From Verrucomicrobiales bacterium (GTDB taxonomy: Bacteria; Verrucomicrobiota; Verrucomicrobiia; Limisphaerales; JACDHS01), in assembly GCA_028293445.1 (NCBI GenBank), contig JAQGOU010000620.1, positions 1 to 38,444 of the forward strand: a stretch of 38,444 nt of DNA, given 5' to 3'. The position numbers and the translations under genes were made by a program. The first letter of the stretch is position 1. Each line of letters opens with the position of its first letter. Shown here piece by piece: positions 25,287 to 33,903 of the stretch. Below the pieces are notes generated by a model. The model saw nothing but the letters and a program-made list of their open reading frames with translations. It was not told the DNA's origin and did not search any database.

Positions 25287-25892
25287 ATGTTCACAGGCAT
25301 TGTTGAAGAAGCCGGTATCGTGGAACAGATCACTCGCAAGAGTCGCGCGATTGAATTGACCGTGCGGAGCAACATTTGTGGCCGTGATGTGAAACTCGGC
25401 GACAGCATTGCCGTCAACGGTTGCTGCTTGACCGTGACTCACATCGCAACCAAGGGAAAACAGAAGTTGCTGCAATTCGATTTGCTGCAGGAGACCTGGA
25501 AACGCACCAACTTCAATGCCGTCCGGACAGGTTCCCTCGTTAATCTTGAACGCTCCCTCCGTGTGGGTGATCGGCTCGGCGGCCATTTCGTGACCGGCCA
25601 CATTGATGACGTTGGGAAAATTGTGCGTTGGGAACGCGCCGGTGCGGATTACGTCCTGGAAATCTCCGCGCCCCCGGCGGTGATGCGTTACGTCATCTTC
25701 AAAGGCTCTATCGCGGTCGATGGCATCAGCCTGACTGTCGCCAGCGTAACCAAAAAGAAATTCACACTTTGGATTATCCCGCACACCTACGAAGTCACGA
25801 CCTTGCGCGAGCGAAAGGTCGGAGATGCCCTCAATGTTGAAGCCGACATGCTCGGCAAATATGTTGAGAAATTTGCCAGCCTCAAAGGCTAA
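25287..25892 (+). CDS. ribE: Riboflavin synthase, alpha subunit
   Basis: 201 aa made of two homologous six-stranded barrels (about 1-97 and 98-195). N-terminal MFTGIVEEAG is the diagnostic start. SIAVNGCCLTV and SIAVDGISLTV are the paired lumazine-binding motifs, and GGHFVTGHID is the conserved active-site loop. It catalyses dismutation of two 6,7-dimethyl-8-ribityllumazine molecules to riboflavin. It stands alone without other rib genes. I looked for an FMN riboswitch in the 92 bases upstream and saw none. Its 3' end overlaps the convergent lipoprotein gene by 4 bases. Confidence 0.97.
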   Translation: MFTGIVEEAGIVEQITRKSRAIELTVRSNICGRDVKLGDSIAVNGCCLTVTHIATKGKQKLLQFDLLQETWKRTNFNAVRTGSLVNLERSLRVGDRLGGHFVTGHIDDVGKIVRWERAGADYVLEISAPPAVMRYVIFKGSIAVDGISLTVASVTKKKFTLWIIPHTYEVTTLRERKVGDALNVEADMLGKYVEKFASLKG

Positions 25893-26125
25893 TGGCCGTT
25901 GAATTTGTTCTTTTCCACCATCGAGGCGGGAGAGATTTCTTTGACACGGACTGCGGAAACAAATTGTTCCTTCCCTTGCCCGTCCTTATAGACGTAAGCA
26001 CCGTCCTTGAAAACGGGTTTGCTCTTCGTAGCGATTTGAGAACGATTGTTTAGTGTGATGACGTAGCCAGTGCTACAGCCAGCGAGAAGAACCACTCCCA
26101 ACACAGCCAATAGGATATTTTTCAT
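25889..26125 (-). CDS. Small YgdI/YgdR-like lipoprotein
   Basis: 78 aa. The signal peptide MKNILLAVLGVVLLAGC has a clear lipobox (LLAG|C, Cys17). A short SH3-like beta domain follows (STGYVITLNNRSQIATKSKP, VYKDGQGKEQFV), matching the YgdI/YgdR family pattern. Expected to sit in the inner leaflet of the outer membrane or in the periplasm. Function is unknown in the family. Convergent with ribE, with a 4-base overlap of the two stops. Confidence 0.88.
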   Translation of the reverse strand: MKNILLAVLGVVLLAGCSTGYVITLNNRSQIATKSKPVFKDGAYVYKDGQGKEQFVSAVRVKEISPASMVEKNKFNGH

Positions 26126-26144
26126 GGGATAGACGACGAGGATA

Positions 26145-26229
26145 TGGTGCGCATGGCAGGACTTGAACCTGCACGAGTTACCCCACTACCACCTCAAAGT
26201 AGCGCGTCTGCCAATTCCGCCACATGCGC
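26145..26229 (-). tRNA. tRNA-Leu (anticodon GAG)
   Basis: Class II tRNA read on the minus strand. The acceptor stem GCGCATG/CATGCGC has discriminator A and an encoded CCA (26145-26147). The anticodon stem CTACT/GGTAG holds loop TTGAGGT, anticodon GAG. The variable arm is long (TGGGGTAACTCGTGC region) and the T-arm has TTCAAGT. All arms pair. Confidence 0.96.
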
Positions 26230-26340
26230 AAAACCGACTAGAATGAAACCATGTCTGCCGAACTTCGCAAGTTATTTTCGATTATGTTCCAATACTTGCG
26301 TTTCCGAAAGCGTCTCATAAGATAAACCACTACGTCCTTT

Positions 26341-27735
26341 ATGTTAGAAAAGACCCTCCAACAAATTTCGAAAGCATGGCGCGATCAGTATGAAAAGGGC
26401 ATGTCCGCCTTTAAGGCGCAAAATCTGGATTACGCCATCAGCATCTTCAACCAGGTATTAGCAAGCGAGCCCGGGTTTTTTGATTGCCGACAAGCCCTGC
26501 GGGCCGCGCAATTCAAAAAAGCGGGAACGAACACCGGGTTTTTCAAAAAGGTCCTCGGTGGCGCCACGTCTTCGCCCTTGATGGCCAAAGGCCAACTGGC
26601 ATTGCGTAATAATCCTATCGACGCCCTCCAGATCGCCGAACAAATCTTAAACGATTCGCCTAGTAATTCGATGGCGCAAAAACTTCTGGCGGACGCGGCG
26701 CGCGCCGCTGGTTTCCCGAAGACCGCGATTCTTTCCCTCGAAATTCTCTATAAATCTTCTCCGAAAGATCGCGCCGTCGCGACGGAACTCGCGGAAGCAT
26801 ATAGCGCTTCGGGCCAATCTTCCCGGGCCGAGGATGTCTATCGCGAGCTTCTGAAGGCGTATCCGCACGATCCTGATCTTTCTCAGGCTCTGAAGAATGT
26901 CGCCGCGCAAACAACGATGGATGAAGGCGGTTACGGCGCACTCGCGGATGGCACAGGTTCGTATCGCGACATCTTGCGCAACAAAGAAGAGGCCGTCGCG
27001 CTGGAACAGGAAAAACGCGAAGTCAAAACCGGCGACGTCCTGGCCCAGATGATTTACCAGCAGGAAACGAAATTCCAATCGGAGCCGGATAATCTGAAGC
27101 TCGCCCGGAGCATCGCCGAACTGTACGTGCAACAACAGGCATTCGATCGCGCTTTGGAGTATTATAATTACATCATTGCCAAACAGGGCACAGCCGACCC
27201 GACGATGGAAAAGACCATTGCCGACACGATGACGCGAAAGTTCGATCATCAACTTTCCCAACTCGACACCACGGCTCCGGATTACACCGAGCAATCGGAA
27301 CGCATCAAAGGTGAACGGGACAGCTTCGTCATCGAGCAAAAGAAAAAGCAGGTGGATCGCTATCCGAACGATCTGCAACTCCGGTTTGATTTGGGTCAGG
27401 AATATTTTCGGGCCGGGAGAATCAGCGAAGCAATGCAGGAGCTCCAAAAAGCCCAGGCCAATCCGAATCGCAAAATTCAGTCTCTCGGCTTGCTCGGTCA
27501 ATGTTTCGCTCATCGCGGCATGAACGATATGGCGGCACGCACCCTGCAAAATGCATTGAAAGAAAAAGTCGGCTTTGACGAGGAAAAGAAGGAACTGCTC
27601 TACGTGCTCGGCTGCGTCTTTGAGAAAATGGGCCAAACGGAACAGGCCATGGAACATCTCAAGCAGATCTACGAAGTGGATATCGGCTACAAAGATGTCG
27701 CCGCCAAGGTGGACGCTTATTACTCCTCGAAGTAA
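26341..27735 (+). CDS. TPR-repeat protein
   Basis: 464 aa. Helical throughout, with repeated tetratricopeptide-like units: MSAFKAQNLDYAISIFNQVL (about 21-40), the ALRNNPIDALQIAEQIL region, ELAEAYSASGQSSRAEDVY (about 147-165), IAELYVQQQAFDRALEYY (about 262-279), FDLGQEYFRAGRISEAMQEL and LGCVFEKMGQTEQAMEHLKQI. A charged segment with KKKQVDRYPND lies in the middle. No signal peptide or transmembrane helix is seen, so it is a cytoplasmic scaffold. Transcribed away from tRNA-Leu; partners unknown. Confidence 0.85.
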   Translation: MLEKTLQQISKAWRDQYEKGMSAFKAQNLDYAISIFNQVLASEPGFFDCRQALRAAQFKKAGTNTGFFKKVLGGATSSPLMAKGQLALRNNPIDALQIAEQILNDSPSNSMAQKLLADAARAAGFPKTAILSLEILYKSSPKDRAVATELAEAYSASGQSSRAEDVYRELLKAYPHDPDLSQALKNVAAQTTMDEGGYGALADGTGSYRDILRNKEEAVALEQEKREVKTGDVLAQMIYQQETKFQSEPDNLKLARSIAELYVQQQAFDRALEYYNYIIAKQGTADPTMEKTIADTMTRKFDHQLSQLDTTAPDYTEQSERIKGERDSFVIEQKKKQVDRYPNDLQLRFDLGQEYFRAGRISEAMQELQKAQANPNRKIQSLGLLGQCFAHRGMNDMAARTLQNALKEKVGFDEEKKELLYVLGCVFEKMGQTEQAMEHLKQIYEVDIGYKDVAAKVDAYYSSK

Positions 27736-27786
27736 CGAGGCTCATTCTCTTTCAGCGAAAAAGTCAGAGTCTCCTCACGTCGTCTC

Positions 27787-29838
27787 CTACGGGATTCGAT
27801 AAATCCGATAGAACTGCGCGGCGGACGTTGCATTCGTTGTGAAACTAAAGTTCGTTGAAGCCGCCGTATTTGTCCGTATGGCGATCCAGTTCGCCAGGTC
27901 CGCCGAAGCATCCACCCGGTATTGTCGCCCGTTGATTGATTCCCAGTTCAACGTCACCAGTTGGTTGGTCAGCGTCGCCGAACCGATTCGATAGGGCACA
28001 TCGTACGGATTGCTGAAATACATTAACACCGGCAAATGATCTGATGCTGTCTTATCGTCGTTCGTTTGCAGATTTGCAGGCATCGGATTGAGTAAATCGG
28101 TTCGAAAGACCTGGCTGCTGAGAATATTCGATGCCAACAACGTGCACGGCATAATGTAATCAATTCGTTCGCTGACGCTGGCCTGAATCGAATACGTGTT
28201 GATGCTGCTCGTAAACGGATTCCTGGGATTCGTGAGATGCAATCCGCTGGCGGCACTAACAAGACGTTGAATCACGAGCGTGTTCGTATCCGATTCATTC
28301 ATATCACCGCTCAGGGTGTAAGGATCGTTTGGATAAAGAACGAACAGATTAGTGGCGAAAAAGTTCGTAATCGCTGCCGCTTCGGCCGCGCGTTTGGCTG
28401 CGGCATCCGTGTATCCCCCAGAACTCGATTTCAAATGCGTTGTAAAAACGTGCAGCGGTCTGCTGAAACTGGGCACCGTGATTTGTGCTTCAAATAAATC
28501 GCGGGTGAAATTCGCATTGGTATAACCGAACGGATTCAAATCAGCCCCATCCATCCATTTGGAAGCTCGGGTAATGGGATGTCGGCTGACGATCGCGCTG
28601 CGGATGAACCCGTCCGTTCCGGAATTTATCGCCAAAGCATAGCTCGGCAGAAATGCCTTCACGAAATTCGTCATCTCGTACCACAAATCGTTTGGAATCT
28701 CATTGAACGTGATCACGTCAGGTTGGACATACATGACCTGTCGCCCGATCGCCTGCACTTGCGGCGCGTTGGTGGTCCAATTAGTCGCTCCGTTCCCTTT
28801 CACATTGTAAGTCATGAGCGAGAGTCCATTCGAGCTGCCAGACGTGGGAGCGCTAACGGTCAGCAGGGCGGAAGCATTGGTCGATCCGTAAGCATTGCTG
28901 ACGATCACAAAGTAAGTGCCGGCACTGTTCCCATTGACATTGGTCAGAATGAGCGATGAGAGAGTCGCGCTGCTGAGATTCGTGCCATTGAACTGCCACT
29001 GATAATTCAGCGGCGAAGCGCCATCGGCTACGACGCTGAAGGTGGCGTTCCCTCCTTGCGTGGCGACTTGATCTTCCGGCGGCGTGGCAATCGATGCGGG
29101 ACGGATATCGACAGATACCGTGCTGAACGAAACAGTCAGATTATCGATGGCCAGGCCGTGATCGCTCCCGGTATCATCATTGTCAAACCAGCGGAGAAAT
29201 AATTCCTGTCCGGGCAAGACAGCCTCGCCGGATATTACAACCGAACTAAATGTGACCTGATTCAATGCGTTGTTTCCGTCCAACGTTGCGGAACTCGCTC
29301 CCACTATCGGGCTGATGAAATCCAAATTTGTAAAAGCTTTCCAGGCCTGGGCATTAAGCGCATCGGCATTAGTCAGCCCATTTCCGATTCGATACGAAAA
29401 CGCCAGCCTGTGGGCATTAATGTTGCCGCCGTTTCGCCACTGTTCACCTGTGTAGGAAATCGTGAGGTTCGATTGCGCCGTTGAGACGGCGTCATTCGTG
29501 AATCGGATTCCATACGCTAGATCGCCGGGTCCGCTGGAGCCCAGTGATCCCAAAGCGCGTTCCGAGGCAGAAGTGCTTCCATAGCTATAAAGTGCGCCGG
29601 TGGAACTGCTGCCAGTGCCGGCGTTGTAATTCGTGACATTATTGGGCGCGACAGTTTTCGACGCATACCAACCCGGTAAAGTCACGTTGTCTGTCCAACT
29701 ATTCGCGGTTCCGCTGCTGGCCAATGAATTGAAATTTTGGGAATAATTTCCCGAACTAAACAACACCTGAGCGCGACTCGATGTGCTAAAAAAGATAAGC
29801 AGCAAAGCAAGACAAGGGGCTAAGACACGTTTTTGCAC
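27787..29838 (-). CDS. Secreted endonuclease/exonuclease/phosphatase-fold protein with Ig-like domain
   Basis: 683 aa. A signal peptide (MQKRVLAPCLALLLIFFSTSSRAQ) precedes an N-terminal Ser/Asn-rich beta sandwich (about 25-235). An Ig-like repeat follows (about 240-330: PPEDQVATQGGNATFSV, YQWQFNGTNL, SAGTYFVIVSNAYGS). The EEP catalytic domain is at about 335-610, with LMTYNVKGNG, ITFNEIP (metal-binding Glu), TTHLKS, LSGDMNESDT (Asp-x-Asn), ERIDYIM and ASDHLPV (terminal Asp-His). A C-terminal domain with YRVDASADLANWIAI is a module I associate with verrucomicrobial secreted proteins. All main EEP catalytic residues are present, so extracellular nuclease or phosphodiesterase activity is likely. 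Confidence 0.88.
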   Translation of the reverse strand: MQKRVLAPCLALLLIFFSTSSRAQVLFSSGNYSQNFNSLASSGTANSWTDNVTLPGWYASKTVAPNNVTNYNAGTGSSSTGALYSYGSTSASERALGSLGSSGPGDLAYGIRFTNDAVSTAQSNLTISYTGEQWRNGGNINAHRLAFSYRIGNGLTNADALNAQAWKAFTNLDFISPIVGASSATLDGNNALNQVTFSSVVISGEAVLPGQELFLRWFDNDDTGSDHGLAIDNLTVSFSTVSVDIRPASIATPPEDQVATQGGNATFSVVADGASPLNYQWQFNGTNLSSATLSSLILTNVNGNSAGTYFVIVSNAYGSTNASALLTVSAPTSGSSNGLSLMTYNVKGNGATNWTTNAPQVQAIGRQVMYVQPDVITFNEIPNDLWYEMTNFVKAFLPSYALAINSGTDGFIRSAIVSRHPITRASKWMDGADLNPFGYTNANFTRDLFEAQITVPSFSRPLHVFTTHLKSSSGGYTDAAAKRAAEAAAITNFFATNLFVLYPNDPYTLSGDMNESDTNTLVIQRLVSAASGLHLTNPRNPFTSSINTYSIQASVSERIDYIMPCTLLASNILSSQVFRTDLLNPMPANLQTNDDKTASDHLPVLMYFSNPYDVPYRIGSATLTNQLVTLNWESINGRQYRVDASADLANWIAIRTNTAASTNFSFTTNATSAAQFYRIYRIP

Positions 29839-29931
29839 CGTCCTCCGTTGTAACAGGAATCGGTCGCAAGGTAAAACAATCCCTTTCTCTATTCAGTGAA
29901 CCATTCTTTCAACACGCTCACATCAAAGCGG

Positions 29932-30297
29932 TCACTGATCTTTTGGTGGATCCACGAGGTTTCGCAGAACGATGACACAAGGGATACTTCCAATAATCAA
30001 CCCTACGAAGAAGACTTGCCACCCCGGGGTCATTGTCCCACGCCTGAAGAACATCACCGAAAGTGTCAAAGCCAGCACGAGATACCATAACGACGCAAAG
30101 ATCTGAAACGGCAATACAATCGAACGTCGCATCTCGTCAGGTCGGATGAATATGAAAATACAAAGTGGAAGCATCGCGATCGCAACCGCGATCCAGGCCG
30201 GAAGTGTCTGACGTGAAATGTCAGCGAGTAACCCTGCGGTACACAGAGATCCGATCCCCGAAGTGAACTTCAATTTGTTATTCGACCACGCAATCAT
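29932..30297 (-). CDS. Small membrane protein, unknown function
   Basis: 121 aa with three or four hydrophobic segments (about 15-27, 32-52, 62-84 and 91-111) and short polar loops (RPDEMRR, RRGTMTPGW). It ends LVDPPKDQ. No functional motif recognised. Its ATG overlaps the TGA of a 49-codon open stretch upstream (ATGA), so it may have been coupled to a gene now lost. It could be a remnant of the gene-cassette array to its right. Confidence 0.6.
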   Translation of the reverse strand: MIAWSNNKLKFTSGIGSLCTAGLLADISRQTLPAWIAVAIAMLPLCIFIFIRPDEMRRSIVLPFQIFASLWYLVLALTLSVMFFRRGTMTPGWQVFFVGLIIGSIPCVIVLRNLVDPPKDQ

Positions 30298-30443
30298 TTA
30301 TAGACTTCTCCTTCCAGAGTTGCGTAAACAACCCCAGCGCGCCGGTTCAGCACCAAATTGAGCGCATCGCTCCCGCGATCCGTTCGATCTGTAAAAAAAA
30401 CGATATCGGCCTCTCCTGGTAAGGGCTGATAGTCATGGCGAGC
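30294..30443 (-). pseudogene. Orphan 49-codon coding-like stretch between two genes
   Basis: Immediately after the TGA of the SnoaL-like gene the same frame stays open for 49 codons (contains PLPGEADIVFFTDRTDRG and RAGVVYATLEGEVYK). It ends in a TGA that overlaps the next ATG in an ATGA arrangement. The composition is protein-like and the 4-base coupling is typical of a real gene end, but there is no good start codon. It may be the 3' remnant of a deleted gene, or part of a gene broken by a stop. Confidence 0.45.
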
Positions 30444-30809
30444 TCAATCAAGTATCTTCTCGCCCGCGATGATCCATGCCTTGGCAATCCGAGCGTCTTG
30501 CACTTCGTAAATCATGACCACTTTAATTTTGCCTGGCCCTTCAGGGAAGGTACGGCTGATCTCTTCACAATCGACGACGATCTGCCCGATCACCGTGCGA
30601 CTCAATAGATCCGCGTGCAGATTGGGTTCGCGAAACCGGTCAGCAAAACGCGCCCGCAGAGCCGCTGCTCCGCTGGCCAGCAACTTCGAGGGATGCTCAA
30701 ACATTTGTGCGTTCTCGGCATACATCGCAACAAGCGCGTCAATATCTCGCGCATTGTACGCCTCAAGTTGTCTCTGCACGATGTCTGCTGGATTCACGGT
30801 GGGTGTCAT
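30444..30809 (-). CDS. SnoaL/NTF2-like small protein
   Basis: 121 aa. The NTF2-like cone fold pattern shows as VQRQLEAYNARDIDALVAMYAENAQMFEHPSKLL, then ALRARFADRFREPNLHADLLSRTVIGQIVVDCEEI, and final strands KIKVVMIYEVQDARIAKAWII. This matches the SnoaL-like/ketosteroid-isomerase-like group that includes many small polyketide cyclases and uncharacterised stress proteins. No specific active-site call is possible. The start codon lies directly inside a degenerate attC-like end (GACGTTATG), as expected for an integron cassette gene. Confidence 0.78.
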   Translation of the reverse strand: MTPTVNPADIVQRQLEAYNARDIDALVAMYAENAQMFEHPSKLLASGAAALRARFADRFREPNLHADLLSRTVIGQIVVDCEEISRTFPEGPGKIKVVMIYEVQDARIAKAWIIAGEKILD

Positions 30810-30810
30810 A

Positions 30811-30880
30811 ACGTCGAAACGGAGTGACCAAACCAGCTCAGCCAGCTCATGTCAACAAACGCGAATCCGCGCAGCGAAAC
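30811..30880 (-). other. Half attC-like site upstream of the SnoaL-like gene
   Basis: The segment ACCAGCTCAGCCAGC (about 30832-30846) with the following TCAACRAACG closely matches the same part of the attC-like site at 35302-35410 (ACCCAGCTCAGCCAGC then TCAACGAACG). The 3' core is degenerate (GTTATGA instead of GTTRRRY) and the partner arm is not recognisable, so this is a remnant. Confidence 0.55.
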
Positions 30881-30944
30881 CGCAAGCGACTCAGGAAACA
30901 GAGCCGTGGTTTTCTGTTTTTCTCTGAGACCGTAATCTCGGGCA

Positions 30945-30982
30945 CAAAAAATCCCCTTCGAAATACGAGCTTCGAAGGGGAT
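30945..30982 (-). terminator. Rho-independent terminator of the GH25 gene
   Basis: Perfect 12-bp stem ATCCCCTTCGAA (30951-30962) / TTCGAAGGGGAT (30971-30982) with an 8-base loop. On the minus strand it ends in TTTTTT, 19 bases past the stop of the muramidase gene. Confidence 0.9.
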
Positions 30983-31000
30983 GAGAAGGTTATTCGGCGT

Positions 31001-33106
31001 TTAGCGCGAAATCAAAGCGGCTGTAACCACGTTCGCGGCGAAATCGTAAGTCATGTTCGTTCCGGTGATATTCGTCACTGTAAACGTCACGGCCCCATTC
31101 TTGATGGATGCTGTTGACGTGATCGTGGCGTCACCACTGGCGTTGCTCACACCACTCAGGCCGGAATTATTAATCGAGCCGGTGAAATTTCCAGTGACCG
31201 TGGCTCCACTGACCGCTGCGCCGGAAGCATTCACAACCCTGACCACGGCACGCGCCTTGAATTTGGAACCCGCTGCCACCCAGCTCATGGTGATGCTCTG
31301 GACATGCACCGCGACGGTCGAAGGCGTCTGGGTCGTGGCGCTGGCCTGGTTGGAATTGGCGGAAGCCCCACCGCCATTGCTGGCGCGCACAACGTAGTAA
31401 TAAGTCGTGCTCGCCGCCAGGCCAGTGTTGGGATACGAAGTCGTATTCGCCGCCAGCGTCGCAATGTCCGTGTACGGCCCGCCGGCAACCGTGCTGCGAG
31501 CGACGATAAAGTTGGCTTCATTCGTGGAATTATCCGTCCAGGCGAGATTGATCTGCGAACTGCTGACAGCGGTGGCGGTAAGTCCACTGGGCGCGGCAGG
31601 CGGCGCTGGTGGCACCGCATAGACAAACTTGATCGCGTCGGCGAGAGCGATCTGACCAGCGGTCGAAATGGCGTCGGTGATTCTGACATACTTGGTTGTG
31701 CCGGTAATGAAATTGAACGTTCCGAGTAAATTCCACGCACCGCCACCGACCTGTTGGTTCACGTTAAGGGTAGTCGTCCCGCCGTTGTATGAGATGACGT
31801 GAGGTGTGGCCAGATCGCGGTTGGCTCCCTGAGTATGCCATTCATAAACGTTGTAATCGCCCGCCGTCAAAATATTCGGCGTGAATTGAAAATACGCGGC
31901 ACCGGTCCCCTGGCTTTTATATCTGTAATCCGTTCCAAACTTGTCCGTGGCGGTTGTTCCCGTTGACCAGGATCCAACAACCGTTGCCGCAGGATTATCG
32001 ATGATGATGTCCGCCACAACGCCAGGGGCTAGTGTGCTGAACGTGAAATCCCCGGACGTCGCCGTATTATTGGCGGCGTCCTTCGATGTGACGCGGTAAT
32101 GATAAAGAGTCGAAGCCGTCAATCCCGACAGGCCAATCGAGTGATTCGACACAAGTGACGGGTTGCTGGCCGTGAATCCATATGACGCGGTGGTTCCATA
32201 TTCAACCAGGCTGTCCGAATTTTCATCCGTGTTCCAGGTGATCGTCGCTGAAGTGTCGTTGATGGCACTGGCGGCTACCGCGGAGATTACGGGCGGTGTG
32301 GTGTCGGGAACAGCGGTCGTAGCAACCCACGTCGAGAGCTGGGCCTCAGTGCCGTTGAAGACATCGAGATCGACGTTTCCGGAAATGCCGGGAATCGCTC
32401 CGGTGCTGGAGTACTGCCAAAAGTCCCAGGCGCCTCCACCCCAGAAGTTACAACCCGAACAGGCACTCCACGGCGTTCCGGTCTGCGGATCACCGCCGTA
32501 ATTGGCCACGTCACTGCCAAATCCAGACAAACTGCTGTTGAAGTTGCACATAAAGCAGGCGCTCGAATAAAGGATGATGTCGATGCTGACTCCCGCAGCA
32601 GCCGCTTTGGCTATAACGTTATTGTACCACTGGGTGGCCCAGTCGGAGTAACTGGTCGCGCCGACATGCCCATCAAAATGTTCTATGTCCAGCATGGGCA
32701 TGAGGGTTTTCCCATCAGCCAGGATATGGGGGCCAGCGAGAGCCCAGAAATAATCAGCCTCGACGCTCGGGCTGTTCGTAGCCGGGAAGGCGTAATGATA
32801 CGCGCCCATGAGAACTCCGGCAGCTTTGCCATTGTTCATGTTGGCAACAAAATTCACATTGGTCAGGTAAGCGCCGCGCGTGGCTTGAGCCCAGGCAAAC
32901 GTGATACCTGCTCCCCTGACGCTCGTCCAATTGATAGTGCCTTGGAAGCGTGATACGTCGATGCCCGAAGCGCGTTGAGCCATGACGTGGCCGACTCCCA
33001 AGGTCAGGACCAACAAAACGAGCGCCATTATTTTTCCAAGCCCCGCCGTTCTTTTTAGGCGTATGCTGCTTGCTGATCCCTCCTGTTGGATTTGATTTTC
33101 TTTCAC
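31001..33106 (-). CDS. Secreted GH25 muramidase with FN3 and golvesin-like domains
   Basis: 701 aa if read from the GTG at 33106; an ATG at 33028 would remove 26 residues and still leave a signal peptide (MALVLLVLTLGVGHVMAQ). GH25 lysozyme domain (about 46-255): GIDVSRFQGTINW (Asp50), ending beta strand MPMLDIEHFD (Asp139, Glu141 catalytic), WDFWQYSSTGAIPG. Then come FN3 (about 272-360), a golvesin/Xly-type beta domain (about 363-497, IIIDNPAATVVGSWST, YVRITDA), a second FN3 (about 505-592), and an Ig-like C-terminal domain (about 597-695). It would cleave peptidoglycan outside the cell. It splits the cassette array at 30290-36206 and has its own terminator. Confidence 0.9.
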   Translation of the reverse strand: MKENQIQQEGSASSIRLKRTAGLGKIMALVLLVLTLGVGHVMAQRASGIDVSRFQGTINWTSVRGAGITFAWAQATRGAYLTNVNFVANMNNGKAAGVLMGAYHYAFPATNSPSVEADYFWALAGPHILADGKTLMPMLDIEHFDGHVGATSYSDWATQWYNNVIAKAAAAGVSIDIILYSSACFMCNFNSSLSGFGSDVANYGGDPQTGTPWSACSGCNFWGGGAWDFWQYSSTGAIPGISGNVDLDVFNGTEAQLSTWVATTAVPDTTPPVISAVAASAINDTSATITWNTDENSDSLVEYGTTASYGFTASNPSLVSNHSIGLSGLTASTLYHYRVTSKDAANNTATSGDFTFSTLAPGVVADIIIDNPAATVVGSWSTGTTATDKFGTDYRYKSQGTGAAYFQFTPNILTAGDYNVYEWHTQGANRDLATPHVISYNGGTTTLNVNQQVGGGAWNLLGTFNFITGTTKYVRITDAISTAGQIALADAIKFVYAVPPAPPAAPSGLTATAVSSSQINLAWTDNSTNEANFIVARSTVAGGPYTDIATLAANTTSYPNTGLAASTTYYYVVRASNGGGASANSNQASATTQTPSTVAVHVQSITMSWVAAGSKFKARAVVRVVNASGAAVSGATVTGNFTGSINNSGLSGVSNASGDATITSTASIKNGAVTFTVTNITGTNMTYDFAANVVTAALISR

Positions 33107-33207
33107 AGTTTTATGGTGTTAATGGTCTTTTGGTTCTTTAGGTGGGATCAGCTTGACCTTAACAAAAAGCCCTTCTCAGAAACAATCGGGGTTTCTGGTA
33201 GTAAAGC

Positions 33208-33296
33208 TTGTCTGCCCACTGTCCAGTGGATGAGCCGTGTCAGGCTCTCAGATCACCGGATGATCAGGCCGCACTACAACTGGCCCAGCTTAATCT
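33208..33296 (-). other. Degenerate attC-like site (site F)
   Basis: Just after the stop of the 171-codon gene the minus strand reads GCCAGTTGTAGTGCGGCC, close to GCCAGATGCAGTGAAGCCC at the same position of site D (33811-33903). The inverse core overlapping the stop (GATTAAG) and the far arm have decayed, so it is a weak, probably inactive site. Confidence 0.5.
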
Positions 33297-33805
33297 CCGT
33301 GAGGGGTCTGCCGTCGTTCAGCAACTTCAGCCGCAAGCAGTAGCTCACGCTGTTGGTGGACTGCAAGTTGGATCCAGGCTTTCAGATAGTTGTTCTCTTT
33401 TGGGTTCCGGACAATAGTGCCCTGCTCCAGTCGAGTTATCTTCCCATCACTGTCCTCAAGCTCTGCCTGTATTGTTTGCAGCTCCTGAGGCCCGAAATTT
33501 CCGCTGTAGACCACCGAGAATGCAATCGAGGTGTTGGCTAATGTGATCCTGACTTTCTTAGAGGGTTGGCCTCCGAGTCCAATCTTCCCGAGACTTTCCT
33601 TCATCCGGCCTACGACCGGGCCTTCGAAGTAAATCGGTTGATTTGTCCCTCGTGAAGCCGTGACGCTGATGACGTGGAATCTGGTGTCGAGAATTTTGAT
33701 GGGCCGCGAGCGCGCCAAAAACAGCGCCATGGCAATTGCAACAATGGCAATAATGACCAAGGCCAAACCGGCGAAGACATTACGTTTTACAGAGGGCGTG
33801 AACAT
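33290..33805 (-). CDS. Membrane-anchored protein, unknown function (cassette gene)
   Basis: 171 aa. One N-terminal transmembrane helix (about 10-31, VFAGLALVIIAIVAIAMALFLA) after a basic start, then an extracytoplasmic domain rich in strands (FHVISVTASRG, KVRITLANTSIAFSVVYSG, RLEQGTIVRN). No known family recognised. The start codon lies 5 bases after the core GTTAAGC of site D, and its stop lies in the degenerate site F. That is the compact layout of an integron cassette. Confidence 0.72.
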   Translation of the reverse strand: MFTPSVKRNVFAGLALVIIAIVAIAMALFLARSRPIKILDTRFHVISVTASRGTNQPIYFEGPVVGRMKESLGKIGLGGQPSKKVRITLANTSIAFSVVYSGNFGPQELQTIQAELEDSDGKITRLEQGTIVRNPKENNYLKAWIQLAVHQQRELLLAAEVAERRQTPHGD

Positions 33806-33810
33806 GGTGT

Positions 33811-33903
33811 GCTTAACGGTCCTGATCAGCGGGCCAGTGCCGGTGGCAAACGGAAGGCAACGGGGACGTAATCGCGGGCTTCACTGCATCTGGCTTGTTA
33901 GGG
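33811..33903 (-). other. attC-like recombination site (site D)
   Basis: On the minus strand it runs from an inverse core CCCTAAC (which holds the TAA stop of the HAD gene) to the 3' core GTTAAGC (33811-33817, matches GTTRRRY). Inner boxes pair imperfectly (CCAGATGCAG against CTGATCAGG with an extra base), as in attC sites. Length 93 bases. The next gene starts 5 bases beyond. Confidence 0.7.

Noticed and set aside
26647-27657. 336-codon minus-strand frame
   Set aside because: Antisense to the TPR protein gene at 26341-27735, which has clear repeats and normal composition.
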